Source of the DNA: an uncultured Planctomycetota bacterium
Lineage (GTDB): Bacteria > Planctomycetota > UBA1135 > GCA-002686595
Assembly: GCA_903928115.1 (NCBI GenBank)
Contig: CAIYPP010000111.1
Coordinates: forward strand, 62,001 to 126,000
DNA length: 64,000 bases
Direction: 5' to 3'
Positions 61,501 to 64,000 of the stretch are shown here, piece after piece; the first letter of the stretch is position 1, and each line of letters begins with the position of its first letter. Made by a program: the position numbers and the translations under genes. The notes beneath the pieces were generated by a model. That model was not told the DNA's origin. It saw nothing but the letters and a program-made list of their open reading frames with translations, and did no database searches.

Positions 61501-61960
61501 TGCGAATCGCAAGCTCGTCGGCATTCCCCTCAGCGCCAAGGGCACGCTGTGCGCATGGATGCCACTGCCCGAGGCTGCCGATGCGCCGGCCGGTGCGCCG
61601 GACCGTGTGCGCAAGAAGATCGTCGACCGCGCGAGCGACCTCGAGCGCATCGTCACGCGGCAGTCGATCCAGATTCCCGTCGTCCTCGCGCTACCGCGCG
61701 CGCTAGGGGCCGACCTGCGCGCGGCGGTGGTCGCTGAGCTCGATGCGAAGCTCGATCCGCATTTCCGCGCGCGGCTCACGCTCGTCGACTACGGTTCCGC
61801 GGACTTGGAGCAGGCGCGCGGGAGCGCCGGCGACGAGCATCAAGCATGGCTGCTCTTCATCGACTCCGCGGGCGTCCTGCGCGTGACGTCGAGCCTGTAC
61901 GCGGGACTGCGCGCCGACGGCGCGCTCGGCCGTTGGATCGAGGTCTTCCGCAATCGTTGA
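58586..61960 (+). CDS. Large secreted protein with HExxH metallopeptidase-like motif
   Basis: A 1124-residue protein with a short hydrophobic N-terminus (MHALWLAALVLVAQ) suggesting export. Residues 30-110 are TPR-like. A gluzincin-like zinc motif occurs as HELTH at 392-396 (GLTHELTHRF) with a candidate third ligand Glu412 in WLAEGRAVW, the arrangement of the DUF1570/peptidase MA-like group. Residues about 740-960 look like a beta-sandwich lectin-like domain (VRLRIAPTSAAFNGSVVVGY). The last about 160 residues form an alpha/beta module. It is single between the terminator at 58475 and convergent pyrG. Protease function is predicted from the motif only. Confidence 0.68.
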   Translation: MHALWLAALVLVAQKAPEKKEPKAEAPVELARTSPAELAVEAGRRALAAKSLEEAYGHGLRALELEPRSEKALALLLDIARDDADARTLWSHEAAAALCDGKGKLALAREMSEKLTPKDTVISGLALARAAAAEELAELSGSARKAAEKSVESTLVAGWAAQLGREVIHGTPALISAHAAAFPPGFPLTTAARKATLEALEKKLGSAEASGDWGRAIEIALVLRGICAQSSFHDLEGPAAPDLSRVRSTAEAVLERSRQRLGEKLGEPWTVERLEDLDGDARDAFTRDHARFSNPGVALSPRSWYRIETVCGHATLLGAAATVEDHHTRLAGWYGSDPFVGRPGLVRLVAESAGLESEGAPFFWVGGFQAGDVTTLRMSISSIDGLGRGLTHELTHRFDGALYPGIPAWLAEGRAVWTGAAYANIEDTKFVPMHASFGTLDDARYRGYNGRDKLRDLVSGEIEDYRDNYVAGYALYVYLDTWYETPGKPLFQERLQRYMKSRTGDRKSPLEAFTYWFCDGAEGRPKDFDAFATGFATFIEGFYWRDLKPFTERYTQNAGDFRASRWSETVLDEPTWVWSRGRAEPWLGQDQARAAGFLLKALGDEAGATAALGWSLAVDERWNSVDSALRELLAGAGRREGAWVLARDIEARGFAASSPSGAAPMLARLPKMRALLELWKQAVATYSGDGRKLSAAALAADHDRVASLLGVPLLVPSLAAPALDSAQLVPFDEPRRSLAAHGWIEDKLVGFDDRRTPGLWCTDDRGALYVGRSTPRIGTGSQDRASGVHEAFVRSNLWIEPGRWRVRLRIAPTSAAFNGSVVVGYERRDRNARLHFSGGDYAFAIGDKEEPAELASVDWSLSGLYERDGGLDGSTRGGGFEFGRTVSAFEAELAIDGGALHLFIEGEYLATYHTPDGMPLEGYVGFASGLGSYKVTSVSVQRLDRSASIAPLERVPPPVLIDRPRVATFRDSANRKLVGIPLSAKGTLCAWMPLPEAADAPAGAPDRVRKKIVDRASDLERIVTRQSIQIPVVLALPRALGADLRAAVVAELDAKLDPHFRARLTLVDYGSADLEQARGSAGDEHQAWLLFIDSAGVLRVTSSLYAGLRADGALGRWIEVFRNR

Positions 61961-62013
61961 GCGGAGCCCGCCGCGCAAGGTTTCGGCGGACCTCCCTCTG
62001 CGAGTGCGGAAGC

Positions 62014-63693
<1,680 letters not shown>

Positions 63694-64000
63694 CTAGCGC
63701 GCGGCCATGCTCCGAAAGCGCCCGACGAACGCATCGTAATCGGCGCGCGTGTCGATTCCGAGAGGCACGCGCCCCGCGTCGACGACTCGCATGCGTCCGC
63801 CTTGCTCGAGCCAGCGCAGCTGCTCGAGGTTCTCGAGGCGCTCCAGCACACCAGCGGGCGAGCGCACGAAACGCTCGAGCGCCGCGGGGCGGAACGCGTA
63901 CACGCCGACATGGCGCCGCGCGACCTCCGCCCACGGCCGTGCGTCAGCGCGAGCGTAGGAGCGGGTCGGGTCCGTCGAGCGATGGGGGATCGGGGCGCGC
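63694..64000 (-). CDS. kdsB: 3-deoxy-manno-octulosonate cytidylyltransferase, C-terminal part (cut by window edge)
   Basis: C-terminal about 101 residues of CMP-Kdo synthetase; the start lies beyond base 64000. The frame is open to the edge and reads ...RAPIPHRSTD, then RRHVGVYAFRPAALERF, then GVLERLENLEQLRWLEQGGR and VPLGIDTRADYDAF, all typical of KdsB (SRAPIP and the SPLE-x-x-E-x-LEQLR block). The enzyme activates Kdo for lipopolysaccharide synthesis in the cytoplasm. CTP from the adjacent pyrG product is its substrate. The ORF is longer than the part starting at the internal Met near 63903. Confidence 0.9.
   Translation of the reverse strand, partial: RAPIPHRSTDPTRSYARADARPWAEVARRHVGVYAFRPAALERFVRSPAGVLERLENLEQLRWLEQGGRMRVVDAGRVPLGIDTRADYDAFVGRFRSMAAR

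Noticed and set aside
63694-63903. Short 69-codon gene starting at an internal Met
   Set aside because: The same frame is open to the window edge and upstream residues match KdsB, so it is the end of a larger gene.

Overview
The window is a 64 kb stretch of very GC-rich, gene-dense bacterial chromosome with no phage, transposase, CRISPR array or rRNA. The cell is Gram-negative: kdsB (activation of the LPS sugar Kdo) is cut by the right edge, and many products carry lipoprotein or Sec signals. The mix of sulfatase-like lipoproteins, a complete MoxR/Bat operon, HEAT-repeat and carboxypeptidase-regulatory-like secreted proteins, a zinc-type L28, and Ras-like GTPase/roadblock genes suggests Planctomycetota, possibly one of the high-GC deep lineages. 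This is inference; Myxococcota or a related phylum is not excluded. GTG starts and ATGA/GTGA stop-start overlaps are common.

Left part (1-23 kb): a secreted HEAT-repeat protein, a lytic transglycosylase and an MscS channel lie head to tail, followed by a cytochrome b562-like protein. Then comes an eight-gene MoxR/Bat operon: MoxR ATPase, DUF58, a DUF4381/BatD-like protein, two von Willebrand A membrane proteins, a TPR protein, BatD and a BatE-like protein. Next are a CobB sirtuin, a degenerate sulfatase-like lipoprotein, a GT-C glycosyltransferase with a histidine phosphatase on the minus strand, a 2Fe-2S ferredoxin, ElbB, DoxX, and an unusual sulfotransferase/branched-chain aminotransferase fusion.

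Middle part (23-42 kb): a glycerophosphodiesterase, xylAB, an ABC exporter pair, a PAS histidine kinase coupled to a cysteine-less sulfite-oxidase-fold protein, an inositol-phosphatase-like enzyme, trxB, an SDR, a large secreted beta-sandwich protein, coaE-rho, a membrane-anchored coiled-coil protein with a BRCT-like C-terminus, and tatC-cinA.

Right part (42-64 kb): two tandem tRNA-Gln genes; a gcvT-gcvH-lipM operon that makes and lipoylates the glycine cleavage H protein, ending in a sulfatase-like lipoprotein gene; and a secreted propeller protein. The most unusual locus follows, a tightly overlapping cassette at 48405-52943. It encodes a TPR membrane protein, a TPR/roadblock protein, a roadblock protein, an MglA-like GTPase tethered by a low-complexity linker to a C-terminal transmembrane helix, and an MglB-like roadblock protein. 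After it come rpmB, a 29-residue lysine-rich histone-tail-like peptide directly upstream of HU, metG with an EI24-type membrane protein, a glutaryl-CoA dehydrogenase, a 1124-residue HExxH protein, pyrG and partial kdsB.

Five strong hairpin or hairpin-plus-T signals were seen by eye. All functional names rest on motif recognition, not on database searches.
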